Origin: Mycolicibacterium confluentis
GTDB lineage: Bacteria > Actinomycetota > Actinomycetes > Mycobacteriales > Mycobacteriaceae
DNA: 64,000 nucleotides
Direction of reading: 5' to 3'
NCBI RefSeq assembly: GCF_010729895.1
Contig: NZ_AP022612.1
Location: 4,526,001 to 4,590,000, forward strand
A program made the translations under genes and the position numbers. The notes below the pieces were generated by a model. The model saw nothing but the letters and a program-made list of their open reading frames with translations, was not told the DNA's origin and did no database searches. This document shows positions 1 to 8,586 of the stretch, in pieces. The first letter of the stretch is position 1, and the number at the start of each line of letters is the position of its first letter.

Positions 1-1264
1 CTCCGCTGGTGCCGGCCGAGCGCAGGCCCGCGTGGGTGGGGTTCGAATCCCACCGCGACAGTTGACGCGCCAGATGCGCGGTCTCGTCGGCGGCCAGCGC
101 GTCGACCCGGTCGACAGCCCGCTGCCAGCCGTTGGCACCCCACCGTTCGATCTGCCCGTCGCCGATCTTGAAGATCGGCTTCTCGGGATCGGGATACTGC
201 TCGCGGTGCGGCGGCACATCGGAGAGGTGCACGACCGTGACGCCGGCCCAGGCCGCCGACAGCACCGATGCGGACAGGTCGCAGTCGGGATCGTCGACGA
301 TGATCAGCAGGTGCCGCAGACCCAACGTGCTGGCATCGGACCCGTCGAACAGGGGCCGCTCGGCCAGCACGGGGCCGATCTTGGCGATCAGCTCGTCGGC
401 GCTCGACGCCAGGAAACGGGCCGGGCCGACGCCGTCGATCGCACCCGGAACATCTACGTGCGGAAGCCATTTCAACCAGGACCAGTCCTGCGACTCCAGC
501 TCCGGACTGGCCAACGCCACACCGAGGACACCGGGATCATGCCAGGTGACCGCCTGCGCGATCCACGCCCGCACGGCCGCGTGCACCTCGGCGGTGTCGC
601 CGAGCACCGTCAGCCGCGAGATCTTGGCCAGGTTGATGCCCGTGGGCGCCTGGCGCACGGTGCGCTGCGTCTCCAGCAGTGAGCGCAGCGCGCTGTAGGA
701 GACGGGCTCGAGGTCGACCTCGTCGACCGCGTCCTTGACGCGCAGGGCCGTGTCCAGCGGAACGTCGTGCAGACCCGTGCGGATCACCAGGAAGTCGGAG
801 TCGTGCGGGTCACGTTCCCACTGCCGGCGCGAGCCCGAACTGCTCAGCACCGCAGGAAGATCCACCGGGTCGGGATGCGACCACAACAGGGCGGCACGCT
901 GGTCGGCGGCCTGCTGACGCACATTGTCGCGGACCACCGACAGGTAGCGCAGGTAGTCGGCACGCTCGGCGTCGACCTCCTCGGTGCGCATCTTGTTGTC
1001 GGTGCCGCGGTACAGGGCGGTCGCGGCCAACAGCAGAACGAAGGGGAAGAACAGGATCTGCGGTGAGATCATCCGCATTCCCGTGGCGACCATCGCCACG
1101 ATCATGCCCACGATCAGGATGACGATCAGGTAGGGCAGCGCGCGACGCAGCAGCGACGGCGGAATCACCCGCGGCAGCTCCGGCGGCGCCTCGATCGTGA
1201 TGGTCCCCTTGCGGAGCTGAGGCCGGGGCAGTCGCCGGCGCGCCTCGAAAATCAACCTGCTCAT
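1..1264 (-). CDS. eccC3: ESX-3 type VII secretion ATPase EccC3, N-terminal part (cut by window edge)
   Basis: EccC is the FtsK/SpoIIIE-type motor of the type VII secretion membrane complex. Reading the minus strand from the ATG at 1264 gives an uninterrupted frame of about 421 codons that runs off the window. It starts [12 protein letters not shown] and has two membrane segments near residues 40-62 and 69-86 ([22 protein letters not shown]), then a soluble region containing [13 protein letters not shown] and, near the edge, [13 protein letters not shown]. These match my memory of EccC3 (Rv0284). The ATPase P-loops lie outside the window. The start overlaps the eccB3 stop by 4 bases (ATGA, 1261-1264), so the genes are translationally coupled. 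Paralogue assignment to ESX-3 rests mainly on EccB and EccA next door. Confidence 0.93.
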   Translation of the reverse strand, partial: MSRLIFEARRRLPRPQLRKGTITIEAPPELPRVIPPSLLRRALPYLIVILIVGMIVAMVATGMRMISPQILFFPFVLLLAATALYRGTDNKMRTEEVDAERADYLRYLSVVRDNVRQQAADQRAALLWSHPDPVDLPAVLSSSGSRRQWERDPHDSDFLVIRTGLHDVPLDTALRVKDAVDEVDLEPVSYSALRSLLETQRTVRQAPTGINLAKISRLTVLGDTAEVHAAVRAWIAQAVTWHDPGVLGVALASPELESQDWSWLKWLPHVDVPGAIDGVGPARFLASSADELIAKIGPVLAERPLFDGSDASTLGLRHLLIIVDDPDCDLSASVLSAAWAGVTVVHLSDVPPHREQYPDPEKPIFKIGDGQIERWGANGWQRAVDRVDALAADETAHLARQLSRWDSNPTHAGLRSAGTSG

Positions 1265-2808
1265 CGGGTCTCCGTCCCAGCGTTGCTGGCGTAGGCGGTC
1301 AGCGCGTCAGCTTTGGACAGCGCGGGCCCTGGCGCGAACAGCGACAGCACTGACCACGGGATGTCGGCGGGCGGCGGGGTCAGACCCAGCGCCCCAACGG
1401 TCTTCGCGAGTTCCTCGGCGTTGTCGGCCTCGATGCCGTACCGCACGCCGGTGTCGGCGATCCAGAACAGCGAACCCGCGATCGGTGACGCCGGTTCCTG
1501 CCCCACGGTCTGCGTCAGGTATCCGGTGCCGACCGGCAGCGCCACGCGGGTCGCCGTGGTCGCACCACCGGGCGTCAGGTCAAGCGGGCGGACATTGTCG
1601 GCGATGGGCAAAGAGGCCCCCGACAGCAGGGTCAGCGAACTGGTGCTGGCGTCGGCGGCCTTGGTCCAGCGCACACAGCTGATCGGCGCCGACGCGGGAT
1701 CGACGAGCGTGAGCTGCTGCGCCGGGTAGCTCGCGGTGTCGAGCAGGCGGGACTCCGGCAGATTCGCGATCTCGTCGGGGTCCAGTCGCGGCGGCTGGTC
1801 CAGCCCATACGAATTGGTGTTGCGCAGCAGTGCGGCCAACACGGGCGAGACGGGCTGCAGCCCGTCGGGCAGCACGGCGTAGTGCAGCACCGAGCCGTCA
1901 GTGCCGTACGCCACCACGACCGCACCAACCGGTGCGGGCACCGGAAGGGGGAATCCCGCGGGGCCGCCGGCCTCGGGGATCACCGGCGCCCGCAGCGGCT
2001 GGCTTTCCGGAATCGCATTGAAGAGGCCGGGCGAGATCGACCGCGGCGCAGGAACGTTCGAGCTCAGGCCGAGCGCCGACGTCACCGCTCGGTCGGCCAG
2101 GTCGATGGGGCTGCGGCGGCCGTCCCACAGCAGCCACGCACCGCCGCCAGAGGACACCAGGATGGCGTGATCGGCGGCCAACTTCGCGGCTCGTTCGCTG
2201 CCCTCGGCGGGGGCGCCGGCGATGACGGTCACGCCGGGGTAGCTGGAGCCGACACCGTCGCACACCGTCCAGTCACCGTCGCGTGATGCGTTCTGCACCA
2301 TGCGCTCAGGGGCCCCGGCGATGCCGATCATGGCACCGCGCGGAAGTTCGTCGAGCTGGGCACTGCGGACCGCGGTCGGCTTGTCGGCCGCGCCGGCGAT
2401 CAGGCGGGCGGAGGTGAGGTTGAGGACCGGGTGGACCTTGCCGTTCACCTGGACGTAGAGGGCCGAGCTGTCGCGGTCGGCCAGGATCACGCTGCCGCCG
2501 ACCGTTCCGCCCGGGCGGATCCACGAAAAGATCAGGCAGCCAAGCAGTCCCGTGACCACGATAAGGGCGCCGAGGACCACACCCCGGGTCTGGGTGCGCA
2601 GCGGGTCGACCAGCATGCGGGTGTCGTGCAGCGCCACCCCGGACGCCAGGCGGCGCATGACGAAGCGCCAGCCCGTGACCTGGTGCCGGGTGACGAACCC
2701 GCGACGGTAGGTGACCGCGTCGAGGTTGGTGTTCTCCGGGGTGCGCGACGTGAAGGACCGACGTTCGGAGTCCTCGGCGTTGCCGTCGCGCCGCTTGTCG
2801 TCGCTCAT
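1261..2808 (-). CDS. eccB3: ESX-3 type VII secretion protein EccB3
   Basis: This 515-residue protein is the bitopic EccB component of the type VII core complex. The N-terminus is cytosolic and carries the ESX-3-typical stretch [15 protein letters not shown] (about residues 39-53) and [15 protein letters not shown] single membrane helix follows at about 76-97. The rest is periplasmic and contains the conserved [23 protein letters not shown] and [19 protein letters not shown] segments. The closest protein I can recall is M. tuberculosis Rv0283 (EccB3) rather than EccB1 or EccB5. The start ATG overlaps the eccA3 stop (ATGA, 2805-2808), and its stop overlaps the eccC3 start, so eccA3-eccB3-eccC3 is one coupled operon. 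ESX-3 serves iron and zinc homeostasis and siderophore use. Confidence 0.95.
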   Translation of the reverse strand: MSDDKRRDGNAEDSERRSFTSRTPENTNLDAVTYRRGFVTRHQVTGWRFVMRRLASGVALHDTRMLVDPLRTQTRGVVLGALIVVTGLLGCLIFSWIRPGGTVGGSVILADRDSSALYVQVNGKVHPVLNLTSARLIAGAADKPTAVRSAQLDELPRGAMIGIAGAPERMVQNASRDGDWTVCDGVGSSYPGVTVIAGAPAEGSERAAKLAADHAILVSSGGGAWLLWDGRRSPIDLADRAVTSALGLSSNVPAPRSISPGLFNAIPESQPLRAPVIPEAGGPAGFPLPVPAPVGAVVVAYGTDGSVLHYAVLPDGLQPVSPVLAALLRNTNSYGLDQPPRLDPDEIANLPESRLLDTASYPAQQLTLVDPASAPISCVRWTKAADASTSSLTLLSGASLPIADNVRPLDLTPGGATTATRVALPVGTGYLTQTVGQEPASPIAGSLFWIADTGVRYGIEADNAEELAKTVGALGLTPPPADIPWSVLSLFAPGPALSKADALTAYASNAGTETR

Positions 2809-4649
2809 GCGGGCACCGTCAGGCCCAGGCCGCGAAGCAGCGGCGCCACCGACCTGCCCACATCACCGGCGGTGATCGTCATCAGCTCCTCATCAGAGAA
2901 CGAATTGGTACCCGCGGCCTCGGAGTGGTCGAGGCGGAACTCGCGCTCCTCCTCGGACCGCTCGACCACGTTGCGGACGAACCGGCCGTTGCCTGCGATA
3001 TCCAGGCTGCGGCGGTCCACTCCGGTCGCGTCGGGCATGGTGGCCGAGGCCAGGTGGGTGAACCGCTTCTCGAGGTCGGCCAGGGCCGCGTCCTCGAACA
3101 CGCTGTCGCGCTGCTGGGCCATGGAATTGGCGATCTCGACCAGTTCCCTGGGCGTGTACGACGGGAAGTCGATGCTGCGGGTGAAGCGGGACCGCAGACC
3201 CTCGTTGGTGTCCAGGAAGCGGTCGAGGTCTGCGCGGTAGCCCGCGATGATCACCACGAGGCGGTCGCGGTCGTTCTCCATGCGCGCCAGCAGCGTGTCG
3301 ATCGCGACCAGGCCGAAGTCGTTCTTGGCGCCCGTGGCCACCAGGGCGTACGCCTCGTCGAGGAACAGCACGCCGTCGAGCGCACTGTCGATGATCGCGT
3401 TGGTCTTGGCCTCGGTCTCGCCGATGTGCTGTCCGATCAGGTCGGCACGGTGCACCTCGCGGACGTTCTCCTTCTTGAGCAGCCCCAGGCCGCAGTAGAT
3501 CTTGGCGACCACGCGCGCGATCGTGGTCTTACCGGTACCGGGCGGGCCGGCGAAAACCAGGTGGTGGGACCGCTGCGCGACGGCCAGGCCGCGCTCCTGA
3601 CGCAGCAGCGCCATGGCGACCGACGACTTGAGCCTCGACACCTGGTCCTTGACCTCGTCGAGGCCGATGAACTCACCCAACTGCTGCTCGGCCTCGGCCA
3701 GCAGCGTGGCCTTGCGTTCATGTGCGCCCGGGTCGACGAAGTCGGCGTCACTGGGCTCGGTCTCGTGATCCCAGGGATCTGTGCGGGCCTCGATCCGCGC
3801 GGCCGACGTCGTGACGATGCCGAAGGACGGATCCGACAGGGCCTCGGCGACCTGCTCGTTCTCGGGGTTGGCCGCGTAGAGATCCTGCAGCACCTCGGCT
3901 GCGGTCTCCTCATCACCGTGCGCACGCAGGGCCAGCGCCCGGGCCAGCGAACCGTCGACGACCGCGACCGCGATGGGGCCGTCGGGTTCGTCGAGGTAGG
4001 ACAGTGCGGGCGCGAACATTCCCAACCGCGCCAGAGCGGTACCCAGGGCGATCTTCACGGCGTGCGCAAAGACCGCGTCGAGGTCCTTGTCGTTGACGAT
4101 CGGGGTGAGCAGCTTGACGACGTCCGACCAGCGCTGCGCGCGGTAGTGGATCGCGGTGGCGACCCAGCGGGCGTCGTGCCAACCGGAGCGCCGGGAGAGG
4201 ATCTCCGAGACGATGGCGTCGGCGTCGGCCAGGCGACCGGCGGCGGCCAACGCCGCGGCGTAGGCCAACCGGAAATCGTCGGGCCCGGCGGCGCGCAACT
4301 GCAGGTACAGGCCGGTGTCATAGGTGAAGCCCAGCGCCGCGGACTCCAGTTCGATCCGGCGCTGCAGCAGGCCCGCGGTGGGCAGCGTCTCGGCGATCGC
4401 CTGCAGGACGGGAACCGAGGTGTCCCCCGCCGCGGCGAGACCGGTCCAGGCGTCGCACTGCTGGTGCGCGACGCGGGTCAGCGCGGCAAAGCCGGATCGG
4501 GCGGCGGTGAGGTCCGCTGGTCGTCGGCGGTCATAGACCGTCAGGCCGAGCGCTTTGCAGCACGTCGCGAAGCGGCTGACCACGTCATCGTCAACCCGGG
4601 TGGCGGCCAGCGCCGTGAGCACATCAGTGCCGTTGTCTGCGGTACCCAT
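2805..4649 (-). CDS. eccA3: ESX-3 type VII secretion AAA+ ATPase EccA3
   Basis: EccA proteins are cytosolic CbxX/CfqX-family AAA+ ATPases thought to act on ESX substrates and chaperones. The N-terminal half is helical repeat (TPR-like). The C-terminal half carries Walker A GPPGTGKT near residue 366 and Walker B DGVLFLDEAYAL near residue 422, with arginine-rich sensor segments such as NEGLRSRFTRS. It ends in a helical lid domain. The match to remembered Rv0282 (EccA3) is strong along the whole length. The frame stays open to an ATG at 4745, but that codon lies inside the palindrome at 4737-4759. I place the start at 4649, where AGGA sits 6 bases upstream, giving 614 residues; an ATG at 4655 is the alternative. 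First gene of the operon. Confidence 0.94.
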   Translation of the reverse strand: MGTADNGTDVLTALAATRVDDDVVSRFATCCKALGLTVYDRRRPADLTAARSGFAALTRVAHQQCDAWTGLAAAGDTSVPVLQAIAETLPTAGLLQRRIELESAALGFTYDTGLYLQLRAAGPDDFRLAYAAALAAAGRLADADAIVSEILSRRSGWHDARWVATAIHYRAQRWSDVVKLLTPIVNDKDLDAVFAHAVKIALGTALARLGMFAPALSYLDEPDGPIAVAVVDGSLARALALRAHGDEETAAEVLQDLYAANPENEQVAEALSDPSFGIVTTSAARIEARTDPWDHETEPSDADFVDPGAHERKATLLAEAEQQLGEFIGLDEVKDQVSRLKSSVAMALLRQERGLAVAQRSHHLVFAGPPGTGKTTIARVVAKIYCGLGLLKKENVREVHRADLIGQHIGETEAKTNAIIDSALDGVLFLDEAYALVATGAKNDFGLVAIDTLLARMENDRDRLVVIIAGYRADLDRFLDTNEGLRSRFTRSIDFPSYTPRELVEIANSMAQQRDSVFEDAALADLEKRFTHLASATMPDATGVDRRSLDIAGNGRFVRNVVERSEEEREFRLDHSEAAGTNSFSDEELMTITAGDVGRSVAPLLRGLGLTVPA

Positions 4650-4736
4650 AGTCATTCCTGCGGGCGCAGCAAGGCCGCTCCCACCCCGTCTCCTCGGCTC
4701 ATACACGTCGTTAACTTGTTCACGCCAACTTGCAGA

Positions 4737-4759
4737 AGTTAGCATTGCATAAGCTAACT
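4737..4759 (-). promoter_or_regulatory. IdeR-box-like palindrome upstream of eccA3
   Basis: A perfect inverted repeat AGTTAGC-N9-GCTAACT lies about 90 bases before the eccA3 start. Read on the minus strand, the 19-mer at 4739-4757 agrees with the iron-box consensus TTAGGTTAGGCTAACCTAA at 14 of 19 positions by my count, including both TTAG/CTAA ends. IdeR control of ESX-3 in M. smegmatis is established knowledge. The exact promoter elements are not clear to me. The site is distinct from a Zur box, which has a different sequence. Confidence 0.65.
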
Positions 4760-4798
4760 GTCGAGCCTTCCCTCGGGGCGAGCCCAGCCCAGGCAGTT

Positions 4799-5695
4799 CT
4801 ACTTTTTTATGGCCTTGACCAGGGTGTTTGCGTTGACCATCGACGCGGCCGGCGAGCCCGCCGGTGGCAGTGTCCGACCCAGCCCAGTCAGAAGTTCAGC
4901 CAGTGGCGTCCGCGCCGCATCCCAGCCGTGGGCACCAAACCACTGGTCGGCGTCGGCGAACTTCTCGTTGTAGACCAACGCGAAGAACACCGCATCACCT
5001 CCCGCGGCGCGTTCGGCGGCCTTGGCGGCCTGGAATGCGGGAGCGGGCATGGGTTCGCCCTCCTCGATTCCCACGTGGCTGCCGGGCGCCGTGAGTGCAT
5101 CGATTCCGGCAAACAGTTGGCCCTGCGCCGTGGCCGGGAGGTAGATCATCAGACCCTCGGCGACGAAGGCGCTGGGCGCTGCCGGGTCGAACCCGGCAGC
5201 CCGCAGGGCGGCGGGCCAGTCGTCGCGCAGATCGACGGCCACCTCCACGCGGGTGGCCGTGGGCGACTCGCCCCGCGCTTCGAGCACCTCGCGCTTGAAG
5301 TCGAGCACGCGCGGTTGGTCCAACTCGTAGATGACCGTGCCGTCCGGCCAGGGCAGTCGGTAGGCCCGGGAGTCCAGGCCCGCGGCAAGGATGACGACCT
5401 GCCGCACGCCGTCGGAGGCGGCGGCGGCGAAGAATTCGTCGAACCATCGAGTCCGGGCACCCTGGAAGTTGACGAAGTGAGTGCCGAAATCCTCAGTGCG
5501 CAGACGGCTTTCACCCTCGGGGTCGTCGAGGGCGGCGGCCCACGATCCGCCCACCGCACGACAGAACACCTCGGCGTAGGCATCCACCGCGACCGGATCG
5601 GGTTTCTGCGCCTCCAGCGCGCGTGCCGCTGCGACGAAAAGCGCCGTCGATCCGACGCTGGTGGTGATGTCCCAGGAGTCGTTGTCAGTCCTCAT
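4799..5695 (-). CDS. Class I SAM-dependent methyltransferase (Rv0281-like, LCM/TIGR00027 family)
   Basis: This 298-residue protein belongs to the large mycobacterial family of putative S-adenosylmethionine-dependent methyltransferases related to leucine carboxyl methyltransferases. It begins [18 protein letters not shown] and has the family motifs RTRWFDEFF, the SAM-binding loop [19 protein letters not shown] (about residues 90-108) and a following acidic [25 protein letters not shown] is the post-III motif. The substrate is unknown; polyketide/lipid or small-metabolite O-methylation are possibilities. It lies directly upstream of eccA3 and in the same direction, the same relation as Rv0281-Rv0282 in M. 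tuberculosis. The 149-base gap holding the palindrome suggests separate transcription. Confidence 0.88.
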   Translation of the reverse strand: MRTDNDSWDITTSVGSTALFVAAARALEAQKPDPVAVDAYAEVFCRAVGGSWAAALDDPEGESRLRTEDFGTHFVNFQGARTRWFDEFFAAAASDGVRQVVILAAGLDSRAYRLPWPDGTVIYELDQPRVLDFKREVLEARGESPTATRVEVAVDLRDDWPAALRAAGFDPAAPSAFVAEGLMIYLPATAQGQLFAGIDALTAPGSHVGIEEGEPMPAPAFQAAKAAERAAGGDAVFFALVYNEKFADADQWFGAHGWDAARTPLAELLTGLGRTLPPAGSPAASMVNANTLVKAIKK

Positions 5696-5731
5696 GCGGG
5701 CGACGGTACGCCCGCGACCTGACAGGGTGTG

Positions 5732-6601
5732 TCAGACCAGGGGGCGCCCGGTCCGCACCCGCCAATCCAGGTCCTTGAGCAGGACGTTGAACGGGAGTCG
5801 GCGTGCAAAGCTCGGCAGCACGTTGTTGCCGGTGCGCAGCGCGGCCATCAGGCGGTCGAAGCGCTGCTGCCGCTGCGGATTCCACGGCAGCCGCATCTCG
5901 TCGCGGAACCTCTGCGGCAGGAAGCCCGTCGTGACCAGCTGCCAGAAGTCCTCATGCCTGCGCTGCAGCGGACCGGGCAGCCGCATTCCGCGCAGACGGT
6001 TGATCGCGATGGGATACAGATACTCCCGTACGGCGTCGTCGATGTGCACCTTCTCCAGGGACTCGTTCCAGTACCGCTCGAAGGCCACGCGATCCTGCGG
6101 CCACATCTCCTCGGGCACCTGAAGGGTCGTGGCCAGCGGCATGCCCTCGCAGTAGTGCCGGTCGGCCGTCTCGTCGTCCATCTCGCCGATGAAGGTGCGG
6201 TAGACGTCGACGCCACCCTTGTAGAGGCACGCCCCCACCCACAGTTGAAGGTCCTTGTCGAACGCGTTGTACGCCACGGGGCTCTTGCTGTCCTCGTTGG
6301 AATACACCTGGGCATGCGCGCGGTTGACGGCACGCCGGAATGAGGCCTTCTGCTCGTCGGTGCCATTGGTGGCCACCGCGAGGTAGGTGAACGTCGTGCG
6401 GGCGCGCTTGACCGGGTGCCGGTCGACGCGGCCGCTCTCGACCCGGCTCTCCATCACGCCGTAGCCGACGGCGGGCTGCGCCAACTGCATGATGACGTTG
6501 GCCGGGCCAGCCAACAGCGCCACACCCATCAACCCGTCATCGATGCTGGCACCTCGACGAGCTCGGCGTACGGGTGCGGGACGGACCTCGCTGATCGTCA
6601 T
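5732..6601 (-). CDS. MpaB-type oxygenase family protein (DUF2236, Rv0276-like)
   Basis: This 289-residue protein is of the DUF2236 / ER-bound oxygenase MpaB type, a helical family with conserved histidines and acidic residues proposed to bind haem or another iron centre (latex-clearing protein is a distant relative). Visible conserved blocks are LLAGPANVIMQLAQPAVG (about 28-45), SRVESGRVDRHPVKRARTT, AVNRAHAQV, DLQLWVGACLYKG and the C-terminal WNPQRQQRFDRL. The substrate is unknown. It diverges from the TetR gene at 6676, which is therefore the likely regulator. Gene order matches Rv0275c/Rv0276. The next gene downstream (methyltransferase) follows after 36 bases in the same direction and may be co-transcribed. 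Confidence 0.82.
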   Translation of the reverse strand: MTISEVRPAPVRRARRGASIDDGLMGVALLAGPANVIMQLAQPAVGYGVMESRVESGRVDRHPVKRARTTFTYLAVATNGTDEQKASFRRAVNRAHAQVYSNEDSKSPVAYNAFDKDLQLWVGACLYKGGVDVYRTFIGEMDDETADRHYCEGMPLATTLQVPEEMWPQDRVAFERYWNESLEKVHIDDAVREYLYPIAINRLRGMRLPGPLQRRHEDFWQLVTTGFLPQRFRDEMRLPWNPQRQQRFDRLMAALRTGNNVLPSFARRLPFNVLLKDLDWRVRTGRPLV

Positions 6602-6624
6602 GGACCTGACCTTGCCTCAAAAGT

Positions 6625-6640
6625 GATAACGATTGTTGTC
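6625..6640. promoter_or_regulatory. Inverted repeat in divergent mpaB-like/tetR promoter
   Basis: GATAAC-GATT-GTTGTC is an inverted repeat with one mismatch, centred in the 74-base divergent spacer. It is a candidate operator for the TetR at 6676. The assignment is inference from position and symmetry only. Confidence 0.4.
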
Positions 6641-6675
6641 GGAATTTTAGCGCCTGACTGTGATCGAGTGTCAAT

Positions 6676-7332
6676 ATGAGGTCCGTGGCAGAGGTCGGAC
6701 GTCCAGACAGCGCTGACAGAGCGCAGCGCCCCTATCGCGGCGTCCAGGCCGGGGAGCGTCTTGCCCGGCGCCGGCAGCAGTTGATCGACGCAGGCATGGA
6801 CCTGCTGGGGCAGACCGATCCCGACGATCTGACCGTGCGCGCCATCTGCACCAAGGCCGGCCTGACGGCACGGTACTTCTACGAGGCGTTCGCCGACAAA
6901 GACGCGTTCATCGAGGCGGTCTTCGACGCCGCGACGGCGAAACTCGCGACCACCACTCAGGCCGCCGTCACGGGCGTCCCCGCTGCCGACCAGAACCGCG
7001 CCGGCATCACGAGCATCGTGCGGACGATCGCCGAGGATCCCCGGATCGGTCGCCTGCTGTTCAGCACCGAACTGTCCAATGCCGTGATCCTGCGGATGCG
7101 GGCACAGCGCGCCGAACTGTTCGTCAACCTCGGCGATCTGCACATTCAGACCGCGTTGCGCGTGGGCGGCAGTAATCGCCTCAAGGCCACCACCAACTTC
7201 GTCCTCGGCGGACTGCGTCAGACCATCAGCGCATGGCTGTCTGGCGAGGTCGTGATGTCGAGCGAGGAGTTCATCGACCTTCTCATCGCGATCGTCGACG
7301 ACCTGAACGACCCCAGCCTGTTCCGCGAGTGA
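6676..7332 (+). CDS. TetR/AcrR family regulator (Rv0275c-like)
   Basis: This 218-residue protein has an N-terminal TetR helix-turn-helix: ARRRQQLIDAGMDLLG, then LTVRAICTKAGLTARYFYEAF at about residues 52-72. The C-terminal ligand domain is unlike well-known families, so the effector is unknown. The N-terminal 20 residues before the helix are unusual in length, and GTG codons at positions 4 and 7 are alternative starts; no strong ribosome site is visible before the ATG. It diverges from the MpaB-like gene, with a 16-base inverted repeat in between. It ends 9 bases before the convergent VOC gene. Position corresponds to Rv0275c. Confidence 0.88.
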   Translation: MRSVAEVGRPDSADRAQRPYRGVQAGERLARRRQQLIDAGMDLLGQTDPDDLTVRAICTKAGLTARYFYEAFADKDAFIEAVFDAATAKLATTTQAAVTGVPAADQNRAGITSIVRTIAEDPRIGRLLFSTELSNAVILRMRAQRAELFVNLGDLHIQTALRVGGSNRLKATTNFVLGGLRQTISAWLSGEVVMSSEEFIDLLIAIVDDLNDPSLFRE

Positions 7333-7341
7333 GTGCGCCGG

Positions 7342-7914
7342 TCAGGCGATCGGAATGCGCCTGTCGGCCGCGGTGCGCGGCACCGTCACGGTGTCGGATT
7401 CGGTGAATTCCTTGGTCCAACAGGCGAACTCGAGCGTGATGCCGTCGGGGTCGGTGAAGTAGAAGGACCGCACGTAGACCCCGGGATGCAGGTGCCGGGC
7501 CACCTGGGCCGGGCTCTCGTCGTGGTTCAGCACCGGACCGACGCGCACGCCCTTGTCCTTGAGCTTCTGCCGGTAGGCGTCGAACTGCTCCTCAGGAACA
7601 TGGAACGCCAGGTGGTTCATGGTGCTCACGGCGCTGACGATCTCGCCGAGACCGGGCAGTGCATCGGGCGACGACACGCCGGGCACCCGATCGGGCGCCT
7701 CGGTGAACCAGAAGAACGCGACGCAGGAACCGCCGCCGGCGTCGAAGAAGAAGTGCTGGCCCATGCCATTCGGCAGATCCAGGGACTTGATCAGCGGCAT
7801 TCCCAGCACACCGCTGTAGAAGTCCACCGTGCGCTGCATGTCGGCGCATACCAGGGCGACGTGGTTGATGCCGCCCAGTTCGAACTCGGTGTTGACGTTC
7901 CGCGGCTTGATCAT
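7342..7914 (-). CDS. VOC family (glyoxalase/extradiol dioxygenase-like) protein, Rv0274-like
   Basis: This 190-residue protein is a vicinal-oxygen-chelate fold protein with two beta-alpha-beta modules. Module one starts GGINHVALVCADMQRTVDFY (His18 as likely metal ligand). Module two contains MNHLAFHVPEEQF (a His ligand) and ends FYFTDPDGITLEFACW (a Glu ligand). A three-residue metal site of His, His and Glu is therefore possible, but the reaction is unknown; it need not be glyoxalase I. It diverges from the TetR at 7972, with a perfect 7-base-arm inverted repeat starting directly upstream of its start codon, which points to control by that TetR. It is conserved in this place in M. tuberculosis as Rv0274. 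Confidence 0.87.
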   Translation of the reverse strand: MIKPRNVNTEFELGGINHVALVCADMQRTVDFYSGVLGMPLIKSLDLPNGMGQHFFFDAGGGSCVAFFWFTEAPDRVPGVSSPDALPGLGEIVSAVSTMNHLAFHVPEEQFDAYRQKLKDKGVRVGPVLNHDESPAQVARHLHPGVYVRSFYFTDPDGITLEFACWTKEFTESDTVTVPRTAADRRIPIA

Positions 7915-7936
7915 AATCTGAACGTAACATCAGATT
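7915..7936. promoter_or_regulatory. Perfect inverted repeat, candidate TetR operator
   Basis: AATCTGA-N8-TCAGATT has perfect 7-base arms over 22 bases. It lies in the short divergent spacer between the VOC gene (start 7914) and the TetR gene (start 7972). The left arm touches the VOC start codon, so bound repressor would block both directions. Inference from symmetry and position. Confidence 0.55.
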
Positions 7937-7971
7937 CAGTTCCGACCAATGGCCCACAGAGGAGATCCTGG

Positions 7972-8586
7972 GTGACCCAACCGACGCGGCGCGGGCGTGC
8001 GACCCAGGCCGCCATCGACGACGCCGCACGCGCCGTGATCGCCCGCAAGGGAATCCTGGCCGCGACCGTCGCCGACATCGCCGCCGAGGCCGGACGCTCG
8101 CCAGCGTCCTTCTACAACTATTACGACTCCAAGGAGGCCATGGTCCGCGCCTGGGCGATGCGCTTCCGCGACGAGGCGAACGACCGCGCGCAGACGGTGA
8201 CCCGGCATGGTCTCTCCGACCGCGAACGGGTCCGCGAGGCCGCCGCGGCCCACTGGCACACCTACCGCCACCGCCTCGCCGAGATGGTCAGCGTCTCCCA
8301 ACTGGCGATGATCAATGCCGACTTCGCCGAGCACTGGGCTCAGATGTGCGAAATCCCCACACAGTTCATCACCGACATGGTGGTACGCGCGCAACGTCAG
8401 GGCCACTGCCAGGGTGACGACCCCGCCCTGATGGCGTCCGCGATCGTCTCAATGCTCAACCAGTTCTGCTACGTGCAGTTGGCGGGCCGTGACGGTCGGG
8501 CGGCCCCCGAGGTCGACGACGATGCGTGCATCAGGACGCTGTCCCACATCTTCTACCGCGCCATCTTCAGCAAGGAGGAGCCGTGA
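7972..8586 (+). CDS. TetR/AcrR family regulator (Rv0273c-like)
   Basis: This 204-residue protein starts at the GTG at 7972, preceded by AGAGGAG at good spacing; the open frame upstream is not coding. The helix-turn-helix is AAIDDAARAVIARKGILAATVADIAAEAGRSPASFYNYYDSK (quoted in part: ATVADIAAEAGRSPASFYNY, about residues 33-52). The ligand domain is of the common TetR_C type. Its stop overlaps the start of the next hydrolase gene by 4 bases (GTGA, 8583-8586), so regulator and hydrolase are one transcript. It probably represses itself, the hydrolase operon and the divergent VOC gene through the inverted repeat at 7915-7936. Confidence 0.9.
   Translation: MTQPTRRGRATQAAIDDAARAVIARKGILAATVADIAAEAGRSPASFYNYYDSKEAMVRAWAMRFRDEANDRAQTVTRHGLSDRERVREAAAAHWHTYRHRLAEMVSVSQLAMINADFAEHWAQMCEIPTQFITDMVVRAQRQGHCQGDDPALMASAIVSMLNQFCYVQLAGRDGRAAPEVDDDACIRTLSHIFYRAIFSKEEP

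Noticed and set aside
30..60. tRNA-like 3' end (GGGGTTCGAATCCCA T-arm pattern) at the window edge
   Set aside because: The same bases encode [13 protein letters not shown] of EccC3 in an intact frame, and no other tRNA arms or CCA are visible.
4650..4745. Longer eccA3 start at ATG 4745
   Set aside because: It lies inside the IdeR-box-like palindrome, and the extra residues look non-coding; ATG 4649 has an AGGA site at proper distance.
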